Assembly: GCA_025356575.1 (NCBI GenBank)
Contig: JANXSP010000029.1
Coordinates: 49,471-113,470, forward strand
From: Novosphingobium sp.
GTDB taxonomy: Bacteria > Pseudomonadota > Alphaproteobacteria > Sphingomonadales > Sphingomonadaceae
Direction of reading: 5' to 3'
Length of the DNA stretch: 64,000 bases
Shown here piece by piece: positions 29,198 through 40,374 of this stretch; the first letter of the stretch is position 1; the number at the start of each line of letters is the position of its first letter. Position numbers and translations under genes: made by a program. The notes below the pieces were generated by a model. It was not told the DNA's origin. It saw nothing but the letters and a program-made list of their open reading frames with translations, and did not search any database.

Positions 29198-31480
29198 GTG
29201 GAGGTTACCCGGCGCGGGCTGCTGATCGGGACCGGGGCGGGCGGGGCGCTTCTCCTCGGCTATGTTCTAAGCCCGCGCGATTACGGCTTGCCGCTGGCCG
29301 CCGGGCGCGGCGAAACGGCTTTCAACGCCTGGATCAAGATCGCGCGCGACGGGGTGGTGACCGTCGCGGTGCCGCAGTGCGAGATGGGCCAGGGCGTGAC
29401 CACGTTGCTCCCGCAAATCGTCGCGCACGAACTGGGCGCGGACTGGCGCCAGATCGCGGTCGAGCCCGCCGCGGCGAGCGGAGCCTATGCCAATACCGCG
29501 CTGGCGGCGAAGTGGTCGGCGCTGTGGATGCCGGCATTCTCCGCGCTCGCCGCCGCGCCCGATGCGCTGCTGGCCCGGCGCTGGGCGCAAAGCGAAGCGT
29601 TCGATGCCACCGCCGACGGGACCACGCTGGCGGCGTACGAAGCCCCGGCCCGCGCTGCTGCTGCCGGCGCCCGCGCGCTGCTGGCGATGGCCGCCGCGGA
29701 CCGTTGGGGGATCGCCTGGGAAGAATGCGAGGCGAAAGAAGGGTTCATCGTCCACGGTGCGCAGCGCCTGCGCTTCGGCGAACTCGCCGCGCGGGCTGCG
29801 CGCTTTACCCCGCCGTCGCCCCCCGTGCTGCTGCCCGCGCCACTTTCCGAAAGCGCGCGCGATGTTGTGGTCGAGGCGCCGCTGCGCTTTCCGCGGCTCG
29901 ATCTCCCCGCCAAGGCCGATGGCAGCGCGCAGTTCGCGGGCGATGTCCGCTTGCCCGGGATGGTTTTCGCCGCGATCCGCCACGCCCCGCTGGGCCGCGC
30001 GCGCCTGACGCATCACGATGCCGCCGCGGCCAAAGCCGTGCCCGGGTTCCTGCAGGCGGTGACCGGCGCGGACTGGCTCGCCGCGACCGCCACCGACGGC
30101 TGGGCCGCCGAGCGGGCGCTGGCGGCGATGGCGCCGCGCTTTCACGCCGAGAACGTCCCCGATAGCGCGCGCATCGCCGCCGCGCTCGACAGCGCGCTCC
30201 ACCGCGGCAGCGCGGTGCGGGTGGCCGCGATCGGCGACCCCGACCCGGTGATCGCGGACAAGCCCGACCTGGCCGTGCGCTACGCGGTTGCCCCCGCGCT
30301 CCATGCCGCGATCGAGACCGCAAGCGCTGCGGCGCGGTTCGCGAACGGCCGGCTCGAACTGTGGCTGGCGAGCCAGGCGCCCGAGGCGGCGCGGCGCGCG
30401 GTGGCCGCCGCGCTCGGGCTCGGGCTGCGCGATGTCGTGCTCTATCCGTGTCTCGCCGGGGGCAGCTTCGACTTGCGCCTCGAGCACCGCCACGCGGTCG
30501 AGGCGGCGCTGATCGCCCGCGCGTTACGCCGCCCGGTGAGCCTGGTCTATTCGCGCTGGCAGGAGCAGTTGACCGCGCTGCCGCGGACCCCGGTGCAGGC
30601 CGTGCTTGCCGCCGCCACGGCAAGGTCGGGCGAGATCGCGGCGTGGCGCGCGCGGCTCGCGCTGCCCGCGACCGCGCGCGAGTTCGGCAAGCGTCTGTTC
30701 GGCGGTGAGGACGCGCAAGCCGCGCTTGGCGCCACCGATCAGGCCGATGCGCTGGCGGTCGAGGGCGCGCTGCCGCCCTACGCCATTGCCCACCGGGCGG
30801 TCGACTATGTCGCTACCGGAATTGCGCTTCCGACCGGGCGCCTGCGCGGAAACGCCCACGGCTACACCGCGTTCTTCACCGAGAGTTTCGTCGACGAACT
30901 GGCCCACCGCGCCAAGCGTGAGCCGCTGTCGTACCGCATGGAAATGCTCGGCTCCGACTTGCGCCTGGCCCAGTGCCTCCAGCGCGCCGCCGCGCTCGGC
31001 GAATGGGACGGCGGCGGCGGGGGGAGCGGGCAGGGGATCGCCTGCCACGCGATGGGCGGCATAGACGCGGGTCAGTCTAGCGGCGGCGGGCGCATCGCCT
31101 GCGTCGCGGTGGCGCGGCGCGACGCCGGCGGCGTCCGGGTCGACCGGCTGAGCGCGGCGGTCGACATCGGGCGCATCGTCAACCTCGATATCGCGCGCCA
31201 GCAGATCGAGGGCGGGCTGGTGTTCGGGCTCGGGCTCGCGCTCGGCGCGGCGACGCGCTATCGCCGGGGCGAGCCGGTGACCGCGCGGCTCGGCGCGATG
31301 AGCCTGCCGCGGCTCGCCGATTGCCCGCGGATCGAGGTCGAGTTCATCGAGAGCGGGGGCGATCCGTTCGATCCGGGCGAACTTGGGGTGGCGGTGGTCG
31401 CTCCGGCAGTGGCCAACGCGCTGTTTTCGGCAACGGGCTTGCGCTTTCGCAGCCTGCCCTTCAACGCGCTGGCGACATGA
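29198..31480 (+). CDS. Xanthine dehydrogenase/aldehyde oxidase-family molybdopterin-binding subunit (IorB-like)
   Basis: RRGLLIGTGAGGALLLGY Tat-like leader, CEMGQGVTTLLPQIVAHEL, C-terminal ANALFSATGLRFRSLP. Confidence 0.85.
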   Translation: MEVTRRGLLIGTGAGGALLLGYVLSPRDYGLPLAAGRGETAFNAWIKIARDGVVTVAVPQCEMGQGVTTLLPQIVAHELGADWRQIAVEPAAASGAYANTALAAKWSALWMPAFSALAAAPDALLARRWAQSEAFDATADGTTLAAYEAPARAAAAGARALLAMAAADRWGIAWEECEAKEGFIVHGAQRLRFGELAARAARFTPPSPPVLLPAPLSESARDVVVEAPLRFPRLDLPAKADGSAQFAGDVRLPGMVFAAIRHAPLGRARLTHHDAAAAKAVPGFLQAVTGADWLAATATDGWAAERALAAMAPRFHAENVPDSARIAAALDSALHRGSAVRVAAIGDPDPVIADKPDLAVRYAVAPALHAAIETASAAARFANGRLELWLASQAPEAARRAVAAALGLGLRDVVLYPCLAGGSFDLRLEHRHAVEAALIARALRRPVSLVYSRWQEQLTALPRTPVQAVLAAATARSGEIAAWRARLALPATAREFGKRLFGGEDAQAALGATDQADALAVEGALPPYAIAHRAVDYVATGIALPTGRLRGNAHGYTAFFTESFVDELAHRAKREPLSYRMEMLGSDLRLAQCLQRAAALGEWDGGGGGSGQGIACHAMGGIDAGQSSGGGRIACVAVARRDAGGVRVDRLSAAVDIGRIVNLDIARQQIEGGLVFGLGLALGAATRYRRGEPVTARLGAMSLPRLADCPRIEVEFIESGGDPFDPGELGVAVVAPAVANALFSATGLRFRSLPFNALAT

Positions 31481-32496
31481 CCCCGCCCCCCGATCACCCG
31501 AAGATTCCCGCGCCGAAAATCGGCGTGCTCCTGGTCAATCTCGGAACTCCCGATGCGCCGACGCCGCGCGCGGTGCGGCGCTACCTGGCCGAGTTCCTCT
31601 CTGACAAGCGCGTCGTCGAGCTGCCCGCGATCCTGTGGCAGCCGATCCTGCGCGGCGCGGTGCTGACAACGCGGCCGAAAAAATCGGCGCATGCCTATGC
31701 CCAGGTGTGGGACGCCGAGCACGGCTCGCCGCTCGCCGCCATCACCGCGCGCCAGGCGCGCGACCTGCAGGAGCGGCTGGGGCAGGGCGTCAGGGTGGCG
31801 TACGCGATGCGCTATGGTTCGCCCGCGCTCGGCGCCGAGTTCGCGGCGCTCAAGGATGCTGGGTGCGAGCGGATCCTGTTCGCCCCGCTCTATCCGCAGT
31901 ATTCGGGCGCGACGACTGCGACCGCGATCGATGCTTTGGGCGTCGCGCTGGCGAAAATGCGCTGGCAGCCCGCGGTGCGGACGCTGCCGCCATATTACGA
32001 CGACCCGCTCCACATCGCCGCGCTCCACGCCGATCTGGCGGCGCAGATCGCCGCGCTTGCATTCGTCCCCGAGGCGCTGCTGCTCAGCTTCCACGGGATG
32101 CCCCAGCGCACCCTGACGCTGGGCGATCCGTACCATTGCCATTGCCGCAAGACCGCGCGGCTGCTCGGCGAGGCGCTTGCGGCAAGTCACCCGGCGCTGC
32201 GGGTCGAGACCAGCTTTCAGTCTCGCTTCGGGCGGGCCAAATGGCTCGAGCCTTCGACCGAGGACACGCTGCGCGCCGAGGCCGCGCGCGGCACCCGGCG
32301 CCTGGCGATCGCCGCGCCGGGGTTTTCCGCCGATTGCCTCGAAACGCGCGAGGAACTGGCGATCCGCGGGCGTGAATTGTTCATCGCCGGCGGCGGGACC
32401 GACTTCGCCACGCTCGATTGCCTCAACGATGGCCCTGCGGGAATGGCGATGCTCGAGGCACTGGTCCGCCGCGAACTGGCGGGCTGGATTTCGTAG
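31477..32496 (+). CDS. hemH: Ferrochelatase
   Basis: IGVLLVNLGTPDAPTPRAVRRYLAEFLSD; SFHGMPQRT; ATGA overlap with the upstream gene. Confidence 0.95.
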   Translation: MTPPPDHPKIPAPKIGVLLVNLGTPDAPTPRAVRRYLAEFLSDKRVVELPAILWQPILRGAVLTTRPKKSAHAYAQVWDAEHGSPLAAITARQARDLQERLGQGVRVAYAMRYGSPALGAEFAALKDAGCERILFAPLYPQYSGATTATAIDALGVALAKMRWQPAVRTLPPYYDDPLHIAALHADLAAQIAALAFVPEALLLSFHGMPQRTLTLGDPYHCHCRKTARLLGEALAASHPALRVETSFQSRFGRAKWLEPSTEDTLRAEAARGTRRLAIAAPGFSADCLETREELAIRGRELFIAGGGTDFATLDCLNDGPAGMAMLEALVRRELAGWIS

Positions 32497-32539
32497 GCGT
32501 AGCTGCTTACATCAGGGTAAGTAACGAGGAATCGACAGC

Positions 32540-33940
32540 ATGGCTACGCTTGCTCCCACCCCGCCCGCCGCCAAGGACGCGGCGCCGTCTGCCTTCACCC
32601 ACTGGTCGCAGCCCGCTCCCAAGGGCGCGATCGATCATATCCCGGGTGAGGACGGCTGGCCCGTGGTCGGAACCACGCTCAAGGTCCTCGCCGACCCGGT
32701 CGGCTACGGCAACCGGATGCGCGCCAAGTACGGCAAGGTCTTCCGCACCAACAGCTTCGGCGGGCGCGGGGTCCAGCTGGTCGGAGCCGACGCCAACGAG
32801 CTCGTGTTGTTCGACCGGCAGAAGATCTTCAGCTCCGAACAAGGGTGGATGCCAGTGCTTCACCGCCTGTTCCCGCGTGGGCTGATGCTTCTCGATTTCG
32901 AACATCACCGCGCCGATCGCCGCGCGCTGTCGATCGCGTTCAAGCCCGAGCCGATGCGTCACTACGCCGACGCGCTCAACCGCGGGATCGCCGATCAGGT
33001 GGCGACGTGGTCGGGCAAGTCGATGACCTTCTACCCCGCGATCAAGGCACTCACGCTCGACCTGGCGGCCGACAGTTTCCTCGGCATCCCGTGGGGGCCC
33101 GAGGCGGACAAGATCAACACCGCGTTCGTCGATACCGTCCAGGCGTCGGTCGGCGTCGTCCGCGTGCCGCTCCCCGGCACCGCGATGGGCCGCGGCGTGG
33201 CCGGACGCAAATACCTGGTCGATCTGTTCACGCGTGAGACTATCCGCCGGCGCAAGGAAGGCGGCGGGCAGGACATGTTCAGCCAGTTCGCCACCGCGAC
33301 AAGGGAGGACGGCAGCCTGCTCCCGGTCGACGAGGTGGTCGATCACATGATCTTCCTGATGATGGCGGCGCACGATACCATTACCAGCTCGGCCAGTTCG
33401 CTGGTCTGGCTGCTCGCCAAGAACCCCGAATGGCAGGAGAAGCTCCGCGCCGAGGCACTGGCGGTCACGGGCGGTGCCGGACGCGCCGTGGCGTACGAGG
33501 ATCTCGGTAAACTCGAGTTGACCGAGATGGCGTTCAAGGAAGCACTGCGGCTGATCCCGCCGGTGCCCTCGACCCCGCGCCGTGCGCTCAAGGATTTCGA
33601 GTTCGGGGGCTATACGATTCCCGCGGGCACGCAGGTCGGGATCAGCGCCTCTGCGGTCCACAAGATGGCCGAGCACTGGCCCGATCCCGAGCGGTTCGAT
33701 CCGTTGCGCTTTACCGCCGAAGAGACCGCCAAGCGCCACAAATATGCCTGGGTCCCGTTCGGCGGCGGCGCGCACATGTGCCTTGGGCTGCACTTCGCCT
33801 ATATGCAGATCAAGATCCTGATGGTGCAGATCCTGACGCGTTATCAGATCGAGATCGAGCCAGGCTACAGCCCCAAATGGCAGGCGTTTCCGATTCCCAA
33901 GCCGGCGGACGGGCTAAAGGTGACGTTCCGCCCGGTTTAG
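32540..33940 (+). CDS. Cytochrome P450
   Basis: Heme-binding FGGGAHMCLGLHFA, ExxR (KEALRLIPP), I-helix AAHDTITSS. Confidence 0.95.
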   Translation: MATLAPTPPAAKDAAPSAFTHWSQPAPKGAIDHIPGEDGWPVVGTTLKVLADPVGYGNRMRAKYGKVFRTNSFGGRGVQLVGADANELVLFDRQKIFSSEQGWMPVLHRLFPRGLMLLDFEHHRADRRALSIAFKPEPMRHYADALNRGIADQVATWSGKSMTFYPAIKALTLDLAADSFLGIPWGPEADKINTAFVDTVQASVGVVRVPLPGTAMGRGVAGRKYLVDLFTRETIRRRKEGGGQDMFSQFATATREDGSLLPVDEVVDHMIFLMMAAHDTITSSASSLVWLLAKNPEWQEKLRAEALAVTGGAGRAVAYEDLGKLELTEMAFKEALRLIPPVPSTPRRALKDFEFGGYTIPAGTQVGISASAVHKMAEHWPDPERFDPLRFTAEETAKRHKYAWVPFGGGAHMCLGLHFAYMQIKILMVQILTRYQIEIEPGYSPKWQAFPIPKPADGLKVTFRPV

Positions 33941-33961
33941 GGTTGCGCGCCGACGCCTGAT

Positions 33962-34026
33962 GCCCCCGCCTTCGCGGGGGCGCCTGCTCTGTCGAAAAAA
34001 ATATGCGTCCCCGCGCAGGGCGGGAC
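33962..34026. repeat. Pair of intergenic palindromes (REP-like candidate)
   Basis: GCCCCCGC-CTTC-GCGGGGGC (33962-33981) followed by bulged GTCCC(c)GC...GCGGGAC (34007-34026). Confidence 0.45.
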
Positions 34027-34046
34027 TCGTGCCGCCATCCGCAACA

Positions 34047-34244
34047 CTAGAAATCCACCGCCACGCCCTTTCGCTCCCAGTCGCCGAAACGCGTCGGGTC
34101 GAGCGGATCGGCGGGCGGCGCCACGGGTTCGGGCCTGGGTGCGGGCGCGTTCGACCAGTGCGCGGGCTTGACGAACGTCTCGGGCCGGGTGGTCGCGCGC
34201 TGGGTCATGCTGGCGAACATGGGGCGGGTGGCGGCGCGATGCAA
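34047..34244 (-). CDS. DUF1674 / SDHAF4-like small protein
   Basis: C-terminal signature DPTRFGDWERKGVAVDF; true start may be internal (MTQRATTRPE). Confidence 0.8.
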   Translation of the reverse strand: MHRAATRPMFASMTQRATTRPETFVKPAHWSNAPAPRPEPVAPPADPLDPTRFGDWERKGVAVDF

Positions 34245-34263
34245 TCCGGCCTAGGGCGCCGCG

Positions 34264-35493
34264 ATGGATATTCCCGGCCTCCCCGCGCGCCGTGCCGCGC
34301 TGCGCCTCATCGATGCCGTGCTCCACCGCGGCGAGACGCTCGACCAGGCGGGACCCGGCGCGCTCCAGGGCATCCGCGGCGATGCCGACCGCGCGCTGGC
34401 GCGGGCGATCGCGGGCGAAGCGCTGCGCTGGCTGATCGATCTCGACGCATTGATCGACAGCGCGACCAATCAGATCCTCCCCCCCGATGCCAAGCCGCGC
34501 AGCGTGTTGCGGCTGATGCTGGCCCAGTGGCTGCGGCTCGGCACCCCGCCGCACGCGGTGGTCGCGACCGCGCTGCCGCTGCTGATCGGCGGCCCGCGGC
34601 GGCTCGCCCACGGGGTGTTCGGCGCGCTTGTCCGCCGCGATGTCAAGCTGCTCCCCGCGCCGACCTTGCCCGCTGCGGTGGCGGAGCGGTGGGGCGAGCG
34701 TGCCCCCGCGATCGCCGCGGCGCTGGCCTCGCCGCCGCCGCTCGACCTCACGCTCAAGGATCCCGCGGCGACCGAGGAATGGGCGCAGCGGCTCGGCGGA
34801 ACCTCGCTGATGCCCGGGCATGTCCGGCTGGCGCGCGGGCTGGCGGTGGACAAGCTCGAGGGCTTCAGCGACGGCGCGTGGTGGGTCCAGGACCTCGCCG
34901 CGAGCCTGCCCGCGCGGTTGTTAGGTCAGGGTGAGGGCCGCCGCGCACTCGACCTGTGCGCGGCGCCCGGCGGCAAGACGATGCAGCTTGCTGCGGCGGG
35001 GTGGGCGGTGACCGCGCTCGACACCAGCACCAAGCGGCTCCAGCGGATGCGCAAGAATCTGCACCGCACCGGGCTCGCCGCCGAGATCGTCCAGGAGGAC
35101 GTGCGCCGGTTCGAGCCGCCCGCGCTTTACGACGCGGTCCTCCTCGATGCGCCGTGCAGCGCCACGGGCACCTGCCGCCGCCACCCCGACGTGCTCCACC
35201 GCACCGGTCCGCGGCTGATCGCCGAAATGGCCGAAATCCAGGCGATGTTGCTGGCGCAAGCCGCGACCTGGCTCGCCCCGGGCGGGCGGCTGGTCTACGC
35301 GGTCTGCTCGCTCGAACGCGCGGAAGGCGAGGCCCAAGCCGAGGCGCTGACATTGGCGCGCGACCCGGTGCTGGCGAGCGAACTCCCCGCCGGGATCGTG
35401 CCCACGACCGAAGGCTGGCTGCGCACCGATCCGGCGATGCTGGCGGAAGCGGGCGGGCTCGACGGGTTTTTCGTCGCGCGGTGGAAAGCCTAG
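34264..35493 (+). CDS. rsmB: 16S rRNA (cytosine-C5)-methyltransferase RsmB-like
   Basis: NusB-like N-terminus; LCAAPGGKTMQLA; DAPCSATGTCRRHPD. Confidence 0.92.
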   Translation: MDIPGLPARRAALRLIDAVLHRGETLDQAGPGALQGIRGDADRALARAIAGEALRWLIDLDALIDSATNQILPPDAKPRSVLRLMLAQWLRLGTPPHAVVATALPLLIGGPRRLAHGVFGALVRRDVKLLPAPTLPAAVAERWGERAPAIAAALASPPPLDLTLKDPAATEEWAQRLGGTSLMPGHVRLARGLAVDKLEGFSDGAWWVQDLAASLPARLLGQGEGRRALDLCAAPGGKTMQLAAAGWAVTALDTSTKRLQRMRKNLHRTGLAAEIVQEDVRRFEPPALYDAVLLDAPCSATGTCRRHPDVLHRTGPRLIAEMAEIQAMLLAQAATWLAPGGRLVYAVCSLERAEGEAQAEALTLARDPVLASELPAGIVPTTEGWLRTDPAMLAEAGGLDGFFVARWKA

Positions 35494-36020
35494 GCCTTGA
35501 CCCGCGCCGCGAAGCTCTTGCGCAGCTTGGCCAGCTTGGGCGGGATCACCGCCTGGCAATAGGGGCTGCGCTGGCCGTCGTTTTCCCAGTATTCCTGGTG
35601 GTAATCTTCGGCCGGGTACCATTCCGCCGGGCCTTCGATCGTGGTCACGGCGCGCTGGCCGGGGTGCTCGTCGTTCCACCGCGCGATTGCGCCCTCCGCC
35701 TCGCTGCGCTGGGCATCGTCGAGCGGAAAGATCGCCGAGCGGTACTGCGTCCCGACATCGCCGCCCTGGCGGTTGAGCGTGGTCGGATCGTGCGTCCCCA
35801 TGAATACGTCGAGCAGGTCGCCGTAGCTGAGCGCATCGGCATCGAAGGTCACCCGGATCGCTTCGGCATGGCCCGTGCTACCCGAGCATACCGCCTTGTA
35901 GGTCGGGTTCGCGCCCGCGCCGCCGATATAGCCGCTTTCCACGCCGCTCACCCCGATCACGTCGCGGAACACCGCTTCGGTGCACCAGAAACATCCGCCC
36001 GCGACTATTGCCTGTGCCAT
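35490..36020 (-). CDS. msrA: Peptide-methionine (S)-S-oxide reductase MsrA
   Basis: AIVAGGCFWCTEAVF, GYIGG, HDPTTLNRQGGDVGTQYRS. Confidence 0.97.
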   Translation of the reverse strand: MAQAIVAGGCFWCTEAVFRDVIGVSGVESGYIGGAGANPTYKAVCSGSTGHAEAIRVTFDADALSYGDLLDVFMGTHDPTTLNRQGGDVGTQYRSAIFPLDDAQRSEAEGAIARWNDEHPGQRAVTTIEGPAEWYPAEDYHQEYWENDGQRSPYCQAVIPPKLAKLRKSFAARVKA

Positions 36021-36114
36021 CATTGCTCCTTCGGATCGCGTTTGAGCCGCCAAGATAGGGAGCATGTCCGCAGCGGCAATGGACTTAACACCGCAGGCGA
36101 AATAGATCGCGCGC

Positions 36115-36949
<835 letters not shown>

Positions 36950-36966
<17 letters not shown>

Positions 36967-37477
36967 TCGCGCAGCGAAAGGCGCGCCGCCGCGCTATCTG
37001 ATCGCGCTCGGCTCGAACCGGCGGCACCACCGGTTCGGCGCGCCCGCGCGGGTTCTACGTGCCGCGCTAACGGCGCTGCCGGCTCGCGGGATCGCGGTCG
37101 AGCACGCCAGCCCGATCATCGCCAGCGCCCCGCTCGGCCCCTCGCGCCGCTGCTATGCCAACGCGGCCGCGGTTGTCGCCAGCGACCTTGCACCCGGCGC
37201 GCTCCTCGCTGCGCTCAAGGACGTCGAACGGCAGTTCGGGCGGCGGCGCGGCGGCGCGCGGTGGCGCGCGCGCGTGCTCGATCTCGATATCGTATTGTGG
37301 AGCGGCGGCGCATGGTCCTCGCCGGGCCTCACGATCCCGCATGCTGCGTTTCGCACGCGCGGATTCGTCCTGAACCCCGCGCGCGCCATCGCCCCGCGCT
37401 GGCGCGACCCCGCAACCGGGCTCACTGTGCGCCAGCTTGCGGTCCGCTTGACCCGCCCCCGCCCGCTCCCTAGGTGA
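36950..37477 (+). CDS. folK: 2-amino-4-hydroxy-6-hydroxymethyldihydropteridine diphosphokinase
   Basis: YLIALGSNRRHHRFG; FGRRRGGARWRARVLDLDIVLW; IPHAAFRTRGFVLNP; start uncertain (TTG at 36950 suggested). Confidence 0.85.
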
Positions 37478-37520
37478 ACCCCACCCCGCGCCCTGCCTCC
37501 GGCAGGCGCGCACTGCACGG

Positions 37521-37596
37521 GGGCCCTTAGCTCAGTCGGTAGAGCAACTGACTTTTAATCAGTAGGTCGCTGGTTCGAACCCAGCAGGGCTCACCA
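37521..37596 (+). tRNA. tRNA-Lys (anticodon TTT)
   Basis: Cloverleaf GGGCCCT...AGGGCTC-A-CCA; anticodon loop CTTTTAA; TTCGAAC T-loop; encoded CCA. Confidence 0.97.
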
Positions 37597-37902
37597 CGCA
37601 GTAGCGCCGGCCGGTGTTTGCGAACCTGGCGGTTGGCTTGCGGTGAGGGATCAAGGGACACCGCGCGCTCCGTAAAAGTTAGCGATAGCAATAGCCTGGC
37701 CATTTAATCCAACGGCCAAGACTCCATCGAAATACGGGGAATGACAATCTAAAAACACCGTAATGTCGTGCCCGGCGCGGTCGGGCCGCGGACTTGGCAC
37801 GCGCGCCAAACGCTCGTGCCGATCGCCTCGGAAAAATTTGTCTGGACAACTTTTTTACCTAAACGTAGTCTTCCCGCGATTTCTTTTTCCTGGGGGGGAA
37901 CC

Positions 37903-40329
37903 ATGACAATCCGCACAAAGACCTTTTTGCTCGTTGCTTCGGCGGCCTCGGCAATCCCGGGCGTGGCCGCGGCACAGACCGCGCCGGTCACGCAGACTTC
38001 GGCAACGCCGGGCGCAGCCGCGCTTGACCAGGCAACCGGAGGCGACATCATCGTCACCGCGCGCAAGAAGGAAGAGCGGCTGGTCGATGTACCGCTGACC
38101 ATCGCGGTGGTCGGCGCCGAAGCGATCGACCGTGCGAACCTCGACAATATTTCGGGCATCGCCAACCAGACCCCCGGGTTCTCGTTCAAGCAGGGCTTTG
38201 GACGGACCGGCGGCGGCGGCGGAGCCGGGGTGCGGCCCTCGGTCCGCGGGATGTCATCGGTGGTCGGCGCCCCCAACGCGGCGTTTTTCATCGACGGCGT
38301 GTTCGTCTCGGACAACATCTCGAGCTACCAGCTCGATAACATCGAGCGGGTCGAGGTCATCAAGGGCCCGCAGTCCGCGCTGTTCGGACGCGGCACCTTC
38401 GCCGGCGCGATCAACTTCGTCACGCGCAAGCCGACCAACGATCTCACCGGCCGGATCAAGCTGACCATCGGAGAATTCGATAACCAGGAAGTATCGGGGT
38501 ACATTTCGGGCCCGATCGTCAAGGACGTGCTGCTGTTCGAAGTCAACGCGCGCAGCTACAATTTCGGCGGCGACTATGTGAACGCGGCCACGGGCGTGCG
38601 CGACATCGGCGGGCAGAACAGCATCAATCTCGGCGGACGCCTGCTGTTTCGGCCGAGCCACAACTTCGAGGCCATCGCCTCGTTCGGGTTCAGCCAGGAC
38701 CGGGACACCGCCTATGCCTATAACCCGCAAGGATCGCTGCAGAACAACTGCTATGCGCCGCCGATCATTGCGACGGTGCCGTTCCCCAAGACCAACACCA
38801 GCCGGCGCGGGTTCTACTGCGGCGAGGTCAAGACGCTGGCGTCGTACTTTGCCAACAACACCGCGCTGGCGACGCTCGGTTACCACGGGCTCGACCGCAA
38901 ATTCTACCGCGCCAATCTGGCGATGGCCTATACCACCGATGGCGGGACGACGCTTTCTTCGAACACCGCGTTCAACCACAACTACAGCATCACCGGGCAG
39001 GATAACGCCACGCTGGTGACCGCCGCGCCCTCGTTCGCGATCGACGGTTCCACGGTCGAGGATTTCAGCCAGGAAATCCGCCTCGCTAGCCCGCAGAACA
39101 AGCCGATCCGCGCCACCGTGGGCGCGTACCTGTACATCGAGGATGTCCTGCCGGGGTTCGAGGTCAACGCCGCGACGAACACCCGCCGGCCTTACGACAG
39201 CCCCAACGGGGTGCGTAGCAAGTCGGTCTTCGGGATGATCGAGGCGGATATTTCCTCGCGCTTCACGGTCAGCGGCGAAGCACGCGCGCAATCCGACCGG
39301 ATCATCGGATCGACCCGGGTGCTGGGGCCGGTTGGCGGCCCGCCCGCGCCGGCGATCAACGTCAAGGAGGTCAAGTTCAACGCGTTTTTGCCGCGGTTCA
39401 CCGCGCGGTACAAGCTGGCCGACGATCTCAACATCTATGCGACCGCGGCCAAGGGCAACAAGCCGGGCGGGTTCAACAACTTCCCGACCGACGCCAGCGC
39501 TGCGGATATCGCCACGTTCACCGCATCGGGTTTCGCGACGTTCCAGGAAGAAAGCGCGTGGAGCTATGAACTCGGCTTCAAGGGCCGGAGCCGCGGCATC
39601 AACTTCGCTTTCGCGGCATTCTATACCGACTGGAAGCATCAACAGCTCAGCCGAGGCGAGGCTTACACTCGCCTGACCGGGACCCCCAACAGCGTGGTGT
39701 TCATCCAGAACGCCGGCCAATCGCGGATCAAGGGATTTGAATTCGACATTTCGGGCAAGCCGGCAAACTGGCTGTATCTGCGCCTAGCCTACACCTATGT
39801 CGACGCCCGGTTTACGCGCTTTTTCGACGATACAACCGAGGAAATCTTCGACACCGACGGTCGCTCGGCCTTCCTCAGCAACGATCAGCCCAACCCGCTC
39901 GATGTCGACGGGCCCGGCGGGGGCGACGTCAGCGGCAACCGCCTGCCCCAAACCCCCGAGCATCAGGCGATCTTCACCGCCGAGATCAACCAGCCGCTTT
40001 CGGGCAATCTGGAATTCCTCGCGCGCGGCGATCTGGCATACGAATCCCGGCGGTATAGCCAGGTGGACAATCTCAATTGGGCGGGCGCGAGTTACAACCT
40101 CAACGCCAGCGTCGGGGTCCACGACGATCACTGGTCGATCAGCGTCTTCGCGCGCAACCTGCTGCAAGACCGGACGCCGCTGGTCGTGACCCGGATCCTC
40201 GATTTCAACCGGCTGCTGACGCGGGTCAATCCGCTGACCGGTCTCAACCAGACGACGTTCTTCCGCGATTTCTTCGTTTCGGCCCCGCGTCGACGTCAGT
40301 TCGGCGTCAATCTCGCATACAAGTACTAG
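37903..40329 (+). CDS. TonB-dependent receptor
   Basis: Signal peptide; DIIVTARKKEERLVDVPLTIAVV TonB box/plug; RVEVIKGPQSALFGRGTFAGAINFVTRKP; C-terminal NLAYKY. Confidence 0.95.
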   Translation: MTIRTKTFLLVASAASAIPGVAAAQTAPVTQTSATPGAAALDQATGGDIIVTARKKEERLVDVPLTIAVVGAEAIDRANLDNISGIANQTPGFSFKQGFGRTGGGGGAGVRPSVRGMSSVVGAPNAAFFIDGVFVSDNISSYQLDNIERVEVIKGPQSALFGRGTFAGAINFVTRKPTNDLTGRIKLTIGEFDNQEVSGYISGPIVKDVLLFEVNARSYNFGGDYVNAATGVRDIGGQNSINLGGRLLFRPSHNFEAIASFGFSQDRDTAYAYNPQGSLQNNCYAPPIIATVPFPKTNTSRRGFYCGEVKTLASYFANNTALATLGYHGLDRKFYRANLAMAYTTDGGTTLSSNTAFNHNYSITGQDNATLVTAAPSFAIDGSTVEDFSQEIRLASPQNKPIRATVGAYLYIEDVLPGFEVNAATNTRRPYDSPNGVRSKSVFGMIEADISSRFTVSGEARAQSDRIIGSTRVLGPVGGPPAPAINVKEVKFNAFLPRFTARYKLADDLNIYATAAKGNKPGGFNNFPTDASAADIATFTASGFATFQEESAWSYELGFKGRSRGINFAFAAFYTDWKHQQLSRGEAYTRLTGTPNSVVFIQNAGQSRIKGFEFDISGKPANWLYLRLAYTYVDARFTRFFDDTTEEIFDTDGRSAFLSNDQPNPLDVDGPGGGDVSGNRLPQTPEHQAIFTAEINQPLSGNLEFLARGDLAYESRRYSQVDNLNWAGASYNLNASVGVHDDHWSISVFARNLLQDRTPLVVTRILDFNRLLTRVNPLTGLNQTTFFRDFFVSAPRRRQFGVNLAYKY

Positions 40330-40374
40330 GCGGGTGGCGGCCGGATTTCGGAACCGAACGAACGGGAGCGGAGC

